From the NCBI GenBank assembly GCA_902766735.1, contig CACXEU010000099.1:1-64000 (forward strand): a DNA stretch of 64,000 nucleotides, in the 5' to 3' direction. Made by a program: the position numbers and the translations under genes. The first letter of the stretch is position 1; every line of letters starts with the position of its first letter. Source of the DNA: an uncultured Lachnospiraceae bacterium. GTDB lineage: Bacteria > Bacillota > Clostridia > Lachnospirales > Lachnospiraceae. Positions 37,313 to 46,476 of the stretch are shown one piece after another. The notes under the pieces are model-generated. The model was given only the letters and a program-made list of their open reading frames with translations. It made no database searches and was not told the DNA's origin.

Positions 37313-38101
37313 ATGAGTATTGAAATAAAAAGCATTACGACGAAACGGTCAACTATGAAATATTTTGTGTTTGGAACAGGAGATAAGGATTTTATTTTGG
37401 TTCCGGGTGTGGGAATCAGAGATAACACATTAAGTGCTGATGCAATTGTGGAATATTATAAGCCTTTTTCGGAGGATTACAAAGTTTATGTATTTGATAT
37501 CAGGGAGAATCTTCCGAAGCAATACACCATCGATGACATGATGGAGGATTTGTATGAGGCCATCACTAGTCTTGGGGTTCGGAAGGCTTATTTCAACGGT
37601 TGCTCCATGGGGGGCATGATTGTACAGCGGATGGAAATCAAACATCCGGAGGTGGTAATCAAGGGTGTTTTATCTTCTACCATTTGTACAATCTCTGAAC
37701 AGGCCAGGGATACACTAACTTCCTGGAGGGATTTGACTGCGACAGGAGAACTAAAAAAACTGGCGGAATGTTCTTGCCAGCAGGTGTATACGAAATCTTT
37801 TTATGAGAAGTTTTATGATTTCTTAGTGGACTATCACGTGAATGCGAGTGTAGAGGATGCCAGACGCTTTATTGTCCAAATTAATGCAATTCTGGATTAT
37901 GATAACAAGGAAGTAGGGGAGACAAAGCCAAAGACTCTGGTGATAACGGCAAAAGGGGATCAGACATTCTCCTATAAAGAGGCAGTGGATATGGCAGAAA
38001 AAATTGGATGTGAGGTGTTGGTTTATGAAGGGTTCTCTCATGCAGTTTATGATGAAGCACCGGACTATTTGGAACAGGTAAAGGCATTTTTTGAAAATTA
38101 G
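37313..38101 (+). CDS. Alpha/beta-hydrolase family protein
   Basis: 262 residues from the ATG at 37313 (AGGAG 6 nt upstream; the ATG at 37307 touches that site). Alpha/beta-hydrolase fold with nucleophile S98 in GCSMGG, an acid near VITAKGDQTF and a catalytic His in GFSHAVYDEAP close to the end. Cytoplasmic, no signal peptide. The substrate (ester, lactone or peptide) cannot be told. A second hydrolase gene follows after 41 nt. Confidence 0.85.
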   Translation: MSIEIKSITTKRSTMKYFVFGTGDKDFILVPGVGIRDNTLSADAIVEYYKPFSEDYKVYVFDIRENLPKQYTIDDMMEDLYEAITSLGVRKAYFNGCSMGGMIVQRMEIKHPEVVIKGVLSSTICTISEQARDTLTSWRDLTATGELKKLAECSCQQVYTKSFYEKFYDFLVDYHVNASVEDARRFIVQINAILDYDNKEVGETKPKTLVITAKGDQTFSYKEAVDMAEKIGCEVLVYEGFSHAVYDEAPDYLEQVKAFFEN

Positions 38102-38142
38102 ATACGGCTTAACGTTGACATAGGTGTAGATTGGAGGCACAT

Positions 38143-39153
38143 ATGAGAAAGTATATCATTGGAATCGTGATTGTGCTGGTTTTGTTATTAGGAGGGATTG
38201 CTATGGTGGTAATAAAAAATGAAACGAAGGAAAAGAAACCGATAAAATCTAATGGTGTGGATTATTCCAAAAAAGAAAACTGGGTCTTTAACGAAAACGA
38301 CGTAGAAGGAAAGGATGCAGATATTTTTATCGTTTGTTCTACGGCAATTGAAGGCGATGATTCCCACTTTAACATGGACTTGGCTGATGAGGAGATGAGA
38401 ACTATGTTTTCCTTGACCACTGCCTTGGAAAGCGGTACTTATGGGGACAGGGCACGAGTGTTTGCACCATATTACAGACAGGTTGGTTTAAGTGCCTGCT
38501 ACTTGTCTGAGGAAGACCGAGAAAAGTATTTTAATATCGGATTTACGGATGTACAGGATGCTTTTGAATATTATATGGAGCATTATAACAATGGAAGGCC
38601 GTTTATTCTGGCAGGATATTCCCAGGGAGCACAGGTATGTATGAAACTTATGAAAGAAAATATGGGAAATCAGGCACGACAGGATTTGCTTGTGGCATGC
38701 TATGCGATTGGTTGGAAAATCACAGATGAGGATTTAGCAAATAATCCACAGATTAAGATGGCAACCGGAGAAACAGATACGGGCGTGGTGATTTCCTACG
38801 ACTGCGAAGCGGAATCCGTAACATCTTCCTTTATTATTCCGAAGGGAGTAAAGGTTCATTCAATCAATCCGTTGAATTGGAAAACAGATTCAACAACAGC
38901 GGATAAATCACTTCACAAAGGAGCATGTATTGCAGATGAAAAATGTGAGATTGTTCAGGAAATTAATCAGTTCACGGGATGCTATCTGGATGAAACCCGT
39001 GGCTCATTGAAAGTCACAGATGTTCCAATTGAGGAGTATTCTCTGGACATTGATATTTTTGGAAAAGGTGACTATCATTGGTTTGATTTACAGTTTTTCT
39101 ATAATAATATCAAGGAGAATGTTTCAAAGAGAATTGATGCCTATTTGAAATAG
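38143..39153 (+). CDS. Membrane-anchored DUF3089 alpha/beta-hydrolase
   Basis: 336 residues from the ATG at 38143 (GGAGG 5 nt upstream). One N-terminal membrane helix (about 4-24), then a DUF3089 hydrolase domain: VFAPYYRQVGLSA, nucleophile S160 in AGYSQGAQ, a late DYHWFDLQFFYNN. It should be anchored outside the membrane. The family is esterase-like with unknown substrates. It follows the other hydrolase on the same strand, possibly in one transcript. Confidence 0.82.
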   Translation: MRKYIIGIVIVLVLLLGGIAMVVIKNETKEKKPIKSNGVDYSKKENWVFNENDVEGKDADIFIVCSTAIEGDDSHFNMDLADEEMRTMFSLTTALESGTYGDRARVFAPYYRQVGLSACYLSEEDREKYFNIGFTDVQDAFEYYMEHYNNGRPFILAGYSQGAQVCMKLMKENMGNQARQDLLVACYAIGWKITDEDLANNPQIKMATGETDTGVVISYDCEAESVTSSFIIPKGVKVHSINPLNWKTDSTTADKSLHKGACIADEKCEIVQEINQFTGCYLDETRGSLKVTDVPIEEYSLDIDIFGKGDYHWFDLQFFYNNIKENVSKRIDAYLK

Positions 39154-39198
39154 AAGTGGAATCCATAAATAAATGATATGGATGGGAAAACGATAAAA

Positions 39199-39237
39199 GG
39201 ACGATTCAGGTTCATGACCTAAATCGTCCTCTTTTAT
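39199..39237. terminator. Bidirectional terminator between convergent genes
   Basis: GGACGATT-AGGT pairs with ACCT-AATCGTCC around TCATG. Plus-strand T tract TCTTTTATTT; minus-strand T run CCTTTTAT. Confidence 0.88.
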
Positions 39238-39428
39238 TTATCTTTTTCCATATTTACCCGAACCAGACATACTATTAGTAATGCGGACACCACGTAGGCA
39301 CAAGGCACCTGAAATGCCGGAAAGATGGATAAGGAAAATCCGATGGCCGAAATCACAACAGTTGCAACGCTAACCCATTTCCATAAAGTCGTTTTTGCGG
39401 TAAAAAACCAGTAGCCGGTACAAAACAA
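39234..39428 (-). CDS. Small membrane protein, start uncertain, possibly truncated
   Basis: A ~64-residue frame with two hydrophobic helices (VSVATVVISAIGFSLSIFPAF and CAYVVSALLIVCLVRV) and a charged end (NMEKDK). It terminates in the bidirectional terminator, as a real gene would. The only start codons are TTG (39428) or rarer ones upstream, without a convincing ribosome site, and the frame stays open upstream into the ptsI terminator region until a stop near 39485. It may be a gene that lost its 5' end. No family recognised. Confidence 0.35.
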   Translation of the reverse strand: MFCTGYWFFTAKTTLWKWVSVATVVISAIGFSLSIFPAFQVPCAYVVSALLIVCLVRVNMEKDK

Positions 39429-39447
39429 AGTTATTGCACATAAAATA

Positions 39448-39478
39448 ACTCCGGAACAATAGATATCCCGGAGTTGTT
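39448..39478 (-). terminator. Stem-loop terminator of the fru-pts operon
   Basis: AACTCCGG pairs with CCGGAGTT around a 13-nt loop; the minus-strand transcript continues ATTTTATG, a modest T tract. Confidence 0.65.
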
Positions 39479-39514
39479 TGCTCTAACCCATGAAAACCGG
39501 AATGGTTTTGCATG

Positions 39515-41218
39515 TTATGAAAGAATACTGTTTAAGTATTCCAATACTTCAGCTTCCGTTGCCATATTCATGACCTTTTCAGTAACTTTGTCTGCTTCTT
39601 CCTTGGTCCATTTTGCAATGTTCTTACGAACCTTGAGAACCGATGGGGCAGAAACACTGAACTCAGTTAACCCCATGGAAATCAGTAATGGAATCATTTT
39701 TGGATCAGCAGCAGCTTCGCCACACATTCCTACCGGAATATTATTTGCACGACCATTCTTGATAATACTTTCAATCATTCGCAGAACACTCGGCTGGAAT
39801 GGGGAGTAAAGGTAAGCTACATCACTGTTGCCACGATCTGCTGCCATGGTATATCCGGTCAAGTCATTGGTACCAATGCTGAAGAAATCAGCTTCCTTAG
39901 CCAGCAGGTCTGCAATGACACCGGCAGCAGCAGTTTCCATCATGACCCCTACCGGAATATCTTCATTGAAGGCAATGCCGGAAGCTCTTAAATCGGCTTT
40001 CGCCTCTTCCACGAGAGCTTTTCCTTTTCGCAGTTCTTCCACAGCTGTAATTAATGGAAACATAATTCTTACGTCGCCATAGGCACTGGCTCTGAGAATC
40101 GCCTTAATCTGGGATTTAAACATATCGCGATGTTTCAGACAATACCGAATGGCACGGAATCCCATAAAAGGATTTTCTTCTTTGGTAAGACCGAGATAAG
40201 GAATTTCTTTATCACCACCAATATCTAAGGTTCTGATAATCAGACCTTTCTCTTTCAAAATCAGAGCAGCCTGCTTATAGGCTTCAAACTGTTCATCTTC
40301 TGTCGGAAGAGAAGTACGGTCCATAAATAAAAATTCAGTTCGAAATAATCCAACACCTTCCCCATCTGCTGCCATTGCCTTAGTGGCATCTTTTGGAGTT
40401 CCGATGTTACAGAATAGTTCGTATTCTGTTCCGTCGGCAGAGCGGGTTGGCTTTCCACGATAGTTTTCCAATTCTCTCTTATCCCTAAGAAATGCATCCC
40501 GTTTATTTGTATATTCCACCACTTCGTTACCACTAGGTCCTACAATGACGATTCCCTTACTACCATCCACAATGACATTCTCACCGGAAGAGATGGTAGC
40601 AGTGGCTTTTTCCACGCTTAACACTGCTGGAATTTCCAAGGCTCTTGCAAGAATTGCAGAGTGAGAAGTCTGGCTTCCGGTTTCAGTGATAATGCCCACA
40701 ATATGATCTTTATTGATACTGGCAGTCATGGACGGGGTAACCTCAGTGGCTACAATGATCGTTCCTGCCGGTGCATCGCTGATTTTTATATTGTTGATTC
40801 CAAGAAGAATGCTTAGCAGGGCAGTTTTGATGTCTTTAATGTCGGCTGCGCGTTGTTTCATCATCTCATCAGGAATCTGCGCAAACATTTCCATATACTT
40901 GGAGTAAGTTAAATCCACTGCCTCTTCAGCACATTTATTTTGCTTAATCAGGGTGGAAACTTCTCCATCCATCATTGGATCTTTCGCCATCTGAATATGT
41001 CCCTCTAAAATTTCGGCTTCTTTTTTGCCGGCGGTTTTTTTGAGGGCATCTGCCTGTTCCATAGTTTCCTTGCAGAAATCTTCTATGGCGTTCTGATAAC
41101 GCTTGATTTCAGCATCTGTGTCAGCAATAGTTCTTGGGGTGTAGTCGAGAGAATGTTCTTCAATAATCATTACTTTACCAATTCCGATTCCTTCGGAAGC
41201 AGCTATGCCTTTTAACAT
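39515..41218 (-). CDS. ptsI: PTS enzyme I (phosphoenolpyruvate-protein phosphotransferase)
   Basis: 567 residues, full length. It takes phosphate from PEP and passes it to HPr, starting the sugar phosphotransferase chain. The phospho-histidine lies in TETGSQTSHSAILAR; the C-terminal PEP-binding barrel shows GVGLFRTEFLFMDR, IRTLDIGGDKE and the late Cys in PVGMCGEAAAD. AGAGGTGAG precedes the start. It is the last gene of the leftward operon fruR-fruK-fruA-ptsH-ptsI. Confidence 0.97.
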   Translation of the reverse strand: MLKGIAASEGIGIGKVMIIEEHSLDYTPRTIADTDAEIKRYQNAIEDFCKETMEQADALKKTAGKKEAEILEGHIQMAKDPMMDGEVSTLIKQNKCAEEAVDLTYSKYMEMFAQIPDEMMKQRAADIKDIKTALLSILLGINNIKISDAPAGTIIVATEVTPSMTASINKDHIVGIITETGSQTSHSAILARALEIPAVLSVEKATATISSGENVIVDGSKGIVIVGPSGNEVVEYTNKRDAFLRDKRELENYRGKPTRSADGTEYELFCNIGTPKDATKAMAADGEGVGLFRTEFLFMDRTSLPTEDEQFEAYKQAALILKEKGLIIRTLDIGGDKEIPYLGLTKEENPFMGFRAIRYCLKHRDMFKSQIKAILRASAYGDVRIMFPLITAVEELRKGKALVEEAKADLRASGIAFNEDIPVGVMMETAAAGVIADLLAKEADFFSIGTNDLTGYTMAADRGNSDVAYLYSPFQPSVLRMIESIIKNGRANNIPVGMCGEAAADPKMIPLLISMGLTEFSVSAPSVLKVRKNIAKWTKEEADKVTEKVMNMATEAEVLEYLNSILS

Positions 41219-41234
41219 ATCTCACCTCTTTCTA

Positions 41235-41269
41235 TAAGCTGTTGCTGCCCCGAAGGGCAACAACGCTTA
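41235..41269 (-). other. Intercistronic stem-loop between ptsH and ptsI
   Basis: A long imperfect stem (AAGC...GTTGCCC / GGGCAGCAAC...GCTT) closed by a UUCG loop in the minus-strand RNA. No T tract follows, so it is an mRNA stability or processing element. Confidence 0.65.
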
Positions 41270-41286
41270 TGGTTTATTTTTGCGTC

Positions 41287-41550
41287 TTATTCACCAAATC
41301 CGCTTTCAATCATTTCACAGGCTTTTGCCAATGCTTCATTTTCGTCTGCTCCGTCGCAAACCACTTCGATTTCGTTGCCACACTTAATGCATGCCGCCAT
41401 GATGTTCATAAGACTTTTGGCATTTACGTCTGTGCCGTTGTGCTTCAGGGTAACGTCCGAACTAAACGCTCCCATTTCTCTTGCAAAATCAGATGCAGGT
41501 CTCATATGAAATCCCTGCGCATTTACTACTGTAAGTTTTTTTGAAACCAT
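41287..41550 (-). CDS. ptsH: PTS phosphocarrier protein HPr
   Basis: 87 residues from the ATG at 41550, with GGAGG 6 nt upstream; a longer in-frame reading from 41571 is unsupported. It carries phosphate from enzyme I to EIIA. The active His lies in GFHMRPAS, with Met where most HPr have Ala (HARPA). The regulatory serine region NAKSLMNIMA is present, so HPr kinase/CcpA-type control is possible. Confidence 0.95.
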   Translation of the reverse strand: MVSKKLTVVNAQGFHMRPASDFAREMGAFSSDVTLKHNGTDVNAKSLMNIMAACIKCGNEIEVVCDGADENEALAKACEMIESGFGE

Positions 41551-41576
41551 AAGATACCTCCGTTCATTCAATCAAA

Positions 41577-43550
41577 TTATGCTTCTTTGTTTTTTCCTTT
41601 CAGTACTGTCAGGATAATGCAGGCTACTGCAGAACCAACAATTAAGGAAAGGATATATAAGAGTGGCTGCTTCACTGTGGCAAATACGAAAATACCACCA
41701 TGTGGAGCCATCAACTGACATTTAAACAACCAGGATAAGAATCCTGCAACACCGGAGCCAATCATACAAGCAGGAATGACTTTCAGTGGATAGGATGCTG
41801 CATAAGGGATTGCACCTTCAGTAATGAAGGAAAGCCCCATGATATAGTTTACGACACCATTCTTTCGTTCGCTTTCGCTCCAATGATCTTTAAAGAGCGT
41901 AGTGGAAAGTGCGATTGCGATTGGAGGGACCATACCACCAATCATAACGGCTGCCATTGCTTCGTAACAAACTACAACCTTTGGATCGGTAACAGCAAGA
42001 CCTTTTTCCAATAATCCGGCTGCGGTTGTTAACATTCCGGTACCGAAAACATATGCTGCCTTATTGAAAGGACCACCCATATCGATTGCCATCATAGCAG
42101 CTAGAATGAATCCTAACAGTAGGCCTAAGTTATGCTCGTTTAACCAGGTCAGTCCATCGGACAATCCGGTATTCAGGTATCCCATGAATGGGTTGACTGC
42201 ACACATCATAACACCAACGATTCCCAGTCCGGCTAACGGATAAATCAGAACCGGTTTAATGCCTTCCAGGGCATCCGGAAGTTTATTGCAGAGTTTCATA
42301 ACCATCTTCATTAACCAGCCTGCCAGGAAGCCGGCAAGTAATGCACCTAAGAATCCGGATGGAATCAGGTCATCCCCTTGGATTGCCTTAAAGGTAGAAC
42401 CGTATTTTGCCAAGAATCCACCGATAACACCAACCAGGAAGCCCGGACGGTCAGCGATGGACATTGCAATAAATCCTGCAAGAACCGGAAGCATGATGCC
42501 GAATGCTTCTCCACCTAAGCCTTTTAGCCATGCAGAGACTGCAGTTCCGGAACCAAAGTTTCCGTCCATTTTAACACCTGCAATGGTATCAATCAGGAAG
42601 GCGATTGCGATGAAGATACCACCGGCAACAACAAACGGAAGCATATGAGAAACACCATTCATCAGATGTTTATAAAGCTTTCGTCCAATGCTGTCTCCGC
42701 TATCGGAATCAGAAGAAGAAGCCTCAGCTTTTTCAGCCTTAAAGGTTGGTACCTTACCATCTAATACTTTCTGAATCAATTCTTTCGGTTTATGAATTCC
42801 GTCTGCCACCTTCGTGGATAAAACGGGCTTTCCATCAAAGCGGGCTGTTTCAACGCTCTTATCAGCCGCGATGATGATTCCCTGACAATTTTCAATATCT
42901 TCTTTCGTTAATACATTTTTTGCACCGCCGGAGCCATTGGTTTCTACCTTGATGGTAACCCCCATTTCTTCACCGGCCTTTGCCAATGCTTCTGCAGCCA
43001 TATAGGTATGGGCAATTCCTGTCGGACAAGCTGTAACTGCAAGAATCTGATATCCGTCCTCACTTGCAGCAGGTGCAGCAGTTTCTTCCGGGAATTTTTC
43101 TGTTTCTTTCGCATCAATTAATGAAAGAAATTCTTCCGGGGTTTCTGCCTTTTTAAGACTGGCAGTAAAGGATTCGTCCATAAGAAGCTGCATTAATCGT
43201 GCAAGAACTTCCAAATGCACATCGCCGTCTGTGGTTGCAGCAATCATAAACAATAACTTACAATCTGCACCATCCGGAGAATCGTAATCCACACCGTCAG
43301 GAACAGTGATGGCACTGAGTGCCGGAGCTTTTACGGCTTCACTCTTCGCATGAGGGATGGCTACTTCCATTCCGATTGCTGTAGTCCCCATTTCCTCACG
43401 GGCAAGTATTCCTTCTTCGTATTTTTCCCGGTCCAGTAAATTTCCACAGTTATCGTGCAACTCAATCAAGAGATCAATGGCGTCTCTTTTATTTGAAGGT
43501 GCAACACCGAGACGAATCGCATCTGCTTTTAATAAATCTGTAATACGCAT
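41577..43550 (-). CDS. fruA: PTS fructose transporter EIIABC
   Basis: 657 residues with three fused domains. EIIA (1-150) has the phospho-His in AIPHAKS. EIIB (about 168-265) has its Cys in AVTACPTGIAHTYMAAEAL. EIIC (about 285-645) has about ten membrane segments (MLPFVVAGGIFIAIAFLI, IAMSIADRPGFLVGVIGGF). It imports fructose and delivers fructose 1-phosphate to FruK. The A-B-C order is normal for Firmicutes FruA. It lies 11 nt from fruK in the same operon. Confidence 0.96.
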   Translation of the reverse strand: MRITDLLKADAIRLGVAPSNKRDAIDLLIELHDNCGNLLDREKYEEGILAREEMGTTAIGMEVAIPHAKSEAVKAPALSAITVPDGVDYDSPDGADCKLLFMIAATTDGDVHLEVLARLMQLLMDESFTASLKKAETPEEFLSLIDAKETEKFPEETAAPAASEDGYQILAVTACPTGIAHTYMAAEALAKAGEEMGVTIKVETNGSGGAKNVLTKEDIENCQGIIIAADKSVETARFDGKPVLSTKVADGIHKPKELIQKVLDGKVPTFKAEKAEASSSDSDSGDSIGRKLYKHLMNGVSHMLPFVVAGGIFIAIAFLIDTIAGVKMDGNFGSGTAVSAWLKGLGGEAFGIMLPVLAGFIAMSIADRPGFLVGVIGGFLAKYGSTFKAIQGDDLIPSGFLGALLAGFLAGWLMKMVMKLCNKLPDALEGIKPVLIYPLAGLGIVGVMMCAVNPFMGYLNTGLSDGLTWLNEHNLGLLLGFILAAMMAIDMGGPFNKAAYVFGTGMLTTAAGLLEKGLAVTDPKVVVCYEAMAAVMIGGMVPPIAIALSTTLFKDHWSESERKNGVVNYIMGLSFITEGAIPYAASYPLKVIPACMIGSGVAGFLSWLFKCQLMAPHGGIFVFATVKQPLLYILSLIVGSAVACIILTVLKGKNKEA

Positions 43551-43561
43551 AATATTCCTCC

Positions 43562-44467
43562 TTAATTAAATATTTTTAGTAACTCATCTATTTTCTCTTT
43601 TGTGGCAAGGCCAGGTAAAAATGCTGTTGCATTCCCACAGACGCTGCCTAAAGTAAGTGCATAAGGGTAGCTTTTTGTTTTTTCATATCCGGCAACAAAT
43701 CCCGCTACCATAGAATCTCCGGATCCTACTGTGTTAATGACCGGCTGGTTAATGACGCCGGCTTCGTGTATATTTCCGTTCTCATCTACTAAAATAGCTC
43801 CTTCTCCACCGAGAGAAATCAGAACATTTCTGGCACCCAGTTTTTGTAATTCTTTTGCATAATAAATGGTGTCTTCCTTTGTTTTTACTTCCACGTCAAA
43901 AATCTCGGAAAGTTCCTGACGATTCGGTTTAATCAGAAATGGACCATATTTTAAGGAATTTACCAAAAGTTTTTTTGTGGCATCTACCACAATTCTCAAA
44001 TCCTTGTGTTGAAGTTTTTCTAACATTCTTTCGTAAACATCATCCGGTAAGGTATTTGGAATGCTCCCGGCAAGAATCAGTGTGTCACCGTTTCGAATAT
44101 TGTCCAGTTTCCCCATTAATGCATCCAGTTCGTCTGCCTCAATATCAGGTCCCTGACCGTTGATTTCCGTTTCTTCTCCGGCCTTGATTTTGACATTGAT
44201 TCTGGAAACCCCATTTTTCAAACGAATAAAATCAGTGGTAATGTGGCTGTTGGCAATTCCCTTATCGATGGCATCACCGGTAAAGCCTGCCACAAACCCC
44301 AACGCGGTAGAGTGCAATTCCAATTCCGCAAGGACGCAGGAAACATTAATTCCTTTTCCACCAAAGTAATATTCTTCTCCAATGGTACGATTGGTAATTC
44401 CCATTACCAACTGATCCATCTTGACAATATAGTCGATGGATGGGTTAAGAGTTACCGTGTAAATCAT
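43562..44467 (-). CDS. fruK: 1-Phosphofructokinase
   Basis: 301 residues, PfkB-family sugar kinase that converts fructose 1-phosphate to fructose 1,6-bisphosphate. Signature stretches are TLNPSIDYIV, FGGKGINVSCVLAELE and, near the end, NTVGSGDSMVAGFVAGYE with the catalytic Asp (GSGDS). Its product feeds the class II aldolase. AGGAGG lies just before the start. Confidence 0.96.
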   Translation of the reverse strand: MIYTVTLNPSIDYIVKMDQLVMGITNRTIGEEYYFGGKGINVSCVLAELELHSTALGFVAGFTGDAIDKGIANSHITTDFIRLKNGVSRINVKIKAGEETEINGQGPDIEADELDALMGKLDNIRNGDTLILAGSIPNTLPDDVYERMLEKLQHKDLRIVVDATKKLLVNSLKYGPFLIKPNRQELSEIFDVEVKTKEDTIYYAKELQKLGARNVLISLGGEGAILVDENGNIHEAGVINQPVINTVGSGDSMVAGFVAGYEKTKSYPYALTLGSVCGNATAFLPGLATKEKIDELLKIFN

Positions 44468-44481
44468 GAAGCCACCTCCTT

Positions 44482-45228
44482 TTATTTCACGATTTTAATG
44501 ACTGTTTCATGGCTGTATCTTGGATCCGGAAGGTAGTCCGTAATGATACAGCATTGATTAAGTTCCTTAAAAGTTTTTGCAAAAATTTTTTTGAATTTTG
44601 AATGGTCTGCTAAAACAAAGACCATATTGCTTTGATTAATAGCTGTTTCTTTTAGGAGACCTTCATCAATATCCGGTGTGGTGTAACCGGCTTTTAAGTC
44701 AATTCCGTTGACTCCGATAAAAGCTTTGGAAAAATTGAATTTTGCTAAGTTTGCAATAGCTTCCACTCCGATGATGGCTTCGGTCATAGTCTTAATCTTC
44801 CCACCAATGATATAAGTATTCAGGCCTTTTTCCAAAAGCTTTCTGGCATGAGTGATACCATTGGTAACATAGGTCGCATTATTTTTTTCAATGAAATCAA
44901 TCATTCTGGCAGTGGTTGTTCCTGCATCAATGAACACGAAATCATCATCGCTGATGAGTGTGGCAGCATATTTCCCTATGGCTGTTTTTTCTTCGTTCAT
45001 TAAGGACTCTTTTACCCGAATGGTGTCTTCCAAAAAACGATGCGGAGTTTCTGCTTTCGTTGCACCACCGAAAAATTTTTGGATTTTTCCTAATTCGTCC
45101 AAGGCGGTAAGATCTCGTCGGATGGTGGACTCAGAAGTGTCCAGCGCCTTTGATAATTCAGCAACTGTGACGGTTCCCTTTTCGTTAACAATTTCCTGTA
45201 TTAGAACATATCTTTCGTGACTTAACAT
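44482..45228 (-). CDS. fruR: DeoR/GlpR-type regulator of the fructose operon
   Basis: 248 residues from the ATG at 45228 (GGAGAG upstream); the longer frame from 45279 crosses the operator. N-terminal DeoR helix-turn-helix (VTVAELSKALDTSESTIRRD) and a C-terminal DeoRC sensor domain with IGKYAATLI, DDFVFIDAGTT and KAFIGVNGID, which typically binds a phosphosugar such as fructose 1-phosphate. First gene of the operon, so it probably represses its own promoter until fructose is imported. Confidence 0.93.
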   Translation of the reverse strand: MLSHERYVLIQEIVNEKGTVTVAELSKALDTSESTIRRDLTALDELGKIQKFFGGATKAETPHRFLEDTIRVKESLMNEEKTAIGKYAATLISDDDFVFIDAGTTTARMIDFIEKNNATYVTNGITHARKLLEKGLNTYIIGGKIKTMTEAIIGVEAIANLAKFNFSKAFIGVNGIDLKAGYTTPDIDEGLLKETAINQSNMVFVLADHSKFKKIFAKTFKELNQCCIITDYLPDPRYSHETVIKIVK

Positions 45229-45262
45229 AATTATTCTCTCCACTTGATTAAATTTGATTAAA

Positions 45263-45352
45263 ATGCCATAAAAAATCATAAATAATCACTAACTATTTTC
45301 ATTATGGCATAAAAATAGTCAAAGTCAAGCAAAGATAATCAAAAATAGTCAA
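45263..45352 (-). promoter_or_regulatory. fru operon promoter and operator region
   Basis: Minus-strand promoter TTGACT (45323-45328), 16-nt spacer, CATAAT (45301-45306). It is overlapped by a perfect 9-bp inverted repeat ATGCCATAA (45263-45271) / TTATGGCAT (45302-45310). Two direct repeats AAAAATAGTCAA lie at 45311-45322 and 45341-45352, 30 bp (about three helical turns) apart. This layout suits FruR binding; which repeat is the true site is not shown. Confidence 0.65.
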
Positions 45353-45437
45353 TAAAAAGGGATTTGAAATTTTAGTTTGGTTGTAAAATTTTAGAAAAAA
45401 CGATTCAGAATAATAGAATGATGTTATTTATATAGAA

Positions 45438-45477
45438 GAAAAAGAAAAACAGCAGCTATGAGAACATAACTGCTGTT
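45438..45477 (-). terminator. Intrinsic terminator of the HAD gene
   Basis: AACAGCAG (45448-45455) pairs with CTGCTGTT (45470-45477); the minus-strand transcript continues TTTCTTTTTC. Confidence 0.85.
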
Positions 45478-45481
45478 TAGC

Positions 45482-46288
45482 TTATTTAAAAAATGTATCG
45501 ATGACATGTACAATTCCGTCATCATCATTTGATTTTGTAATGAAGTCTGCCTGATTCTTTACCTCGTCCTGAGCGTTTCCCATGGCAACGCCAACACCGG
45601 CATATTGAATCATGGATAAATCATTGAAACCGTCGCCACAACAAATGGTGTTTTCCTGTTTCATATCCAGGATATGAACCAGTTTATCCAGAGATGCGGC
45701 CTTATCAACGCCTTGAGGCATTACTTCTATAAAGAATGGTTCGGAACGGCAGACATTGGCGTTATCCAATAATTCTGAAATAGAAGTTTCATGTTCCGGT
45801 GCGCTATCTACCGGCGCAGTGAGAAGACATTTATTTACATCAAAGTCCACATAATCCGGGAAGTTTTCCACGTCCACAATTGGGATTCCGTTAATGCGGG
45901 CTTCCATTTCCATATAGTCATCATGTCGGGTTCCTGTTACCACGTTTTGTTCCTGATAGGTAACCAACCCTAAATCATTTTCGGTTGCATATTCATATAA
46001 ATCGGAAATAATATTCTGGTCTAAAGTATTCTGGTAAATGATTTCTTTCGTTTTCCAATCGGTAATTCTTGCACCGTTATAAGATAAAACGTAGCCACCG
46101 GTTTTATCTAATTCCAATTCATCAGCGACTTTGGCCGTTCCCGGAGTCGGTCTTCCGGATGCGATGACAACAATGTGTCCATCCTGCTGAATTTTTTTGA
46201 TTGCTTCTTTCGTTGCATCTGTAATTTCTTTTTTACTGTTTGTTAATGTGCCGTCAATATCAAGTACTAATAACTTTTTATCTGACAT
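45482..46288 (-). CDS. Cof-type HAD-IIB phosphatase
   Basis: 268 residues. HAD motifs: LDIDGTLTNS at the start (nucleophile Asp), VIASGRP (motif II), Lys near QGVDKAASLDKL, and CCGDGFNDLSMIQYAGVGVAMGNA (motif IV). Cof-like HAD-IIB enzymes remove phosphate from sugar phosphates, flavins or pyridoxal phosphate; specificity cannot be read here. It reads toward the fru operon but has its own terminator. Confidence 0.92.
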   Translation of the reverse strand: MSDKKLLVLDIDGTLTNSKKEITDATKEAIKKIQQDGHIVVIASGRPTPGTAKVADELELDKTGGYVLSYNGARITDWKTKEIIYQNTLDQNIISDLYEYATENDLGLVTYQEQNVVTGTRHDDYMEMEARINGIPIVDVENFPDYVDFDVNKCLLTAPVDSAPEHETSISELLDNANVCRSEPFFIEVMPQGVDKAASLDKLVHILDMKQENTICCGDGFNDLSMIQYAGVGVAMGNAQDEVKNQADFITKSNDDDGIVHVIDTFFK

Positions 46289-46397
46289 ATTGTTTCCCCT
46301 TTATCTTTAGATTCAAACGATTTCATTTATACACCAAATAAGAGGGAGTGTCAAATGTTAATGAATTGTTAAAGGTGGACAATATTTATCTTTTGTC

Positions 46398-46426
46398 TTG
46401 AAAGAGAAAATTTTATGGAGTAGAAT
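46398..46426 (+). promoter_or_regulatory. Promoter of the DUF6273 gene
   Basis: TTGAAA (46398-46403), 17-nt spacer, TAGAAT (46421-46426). Transcription from about 46433 leaves a 44-nt leader, which supports the start at 46477 rather than 46435. Confidence 0.6.
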
Positions 46427-46476
46427 GGAGTTTAATGATGGAAAAACAATGGAGAGAAAAAGAAAGGATAGTTATT

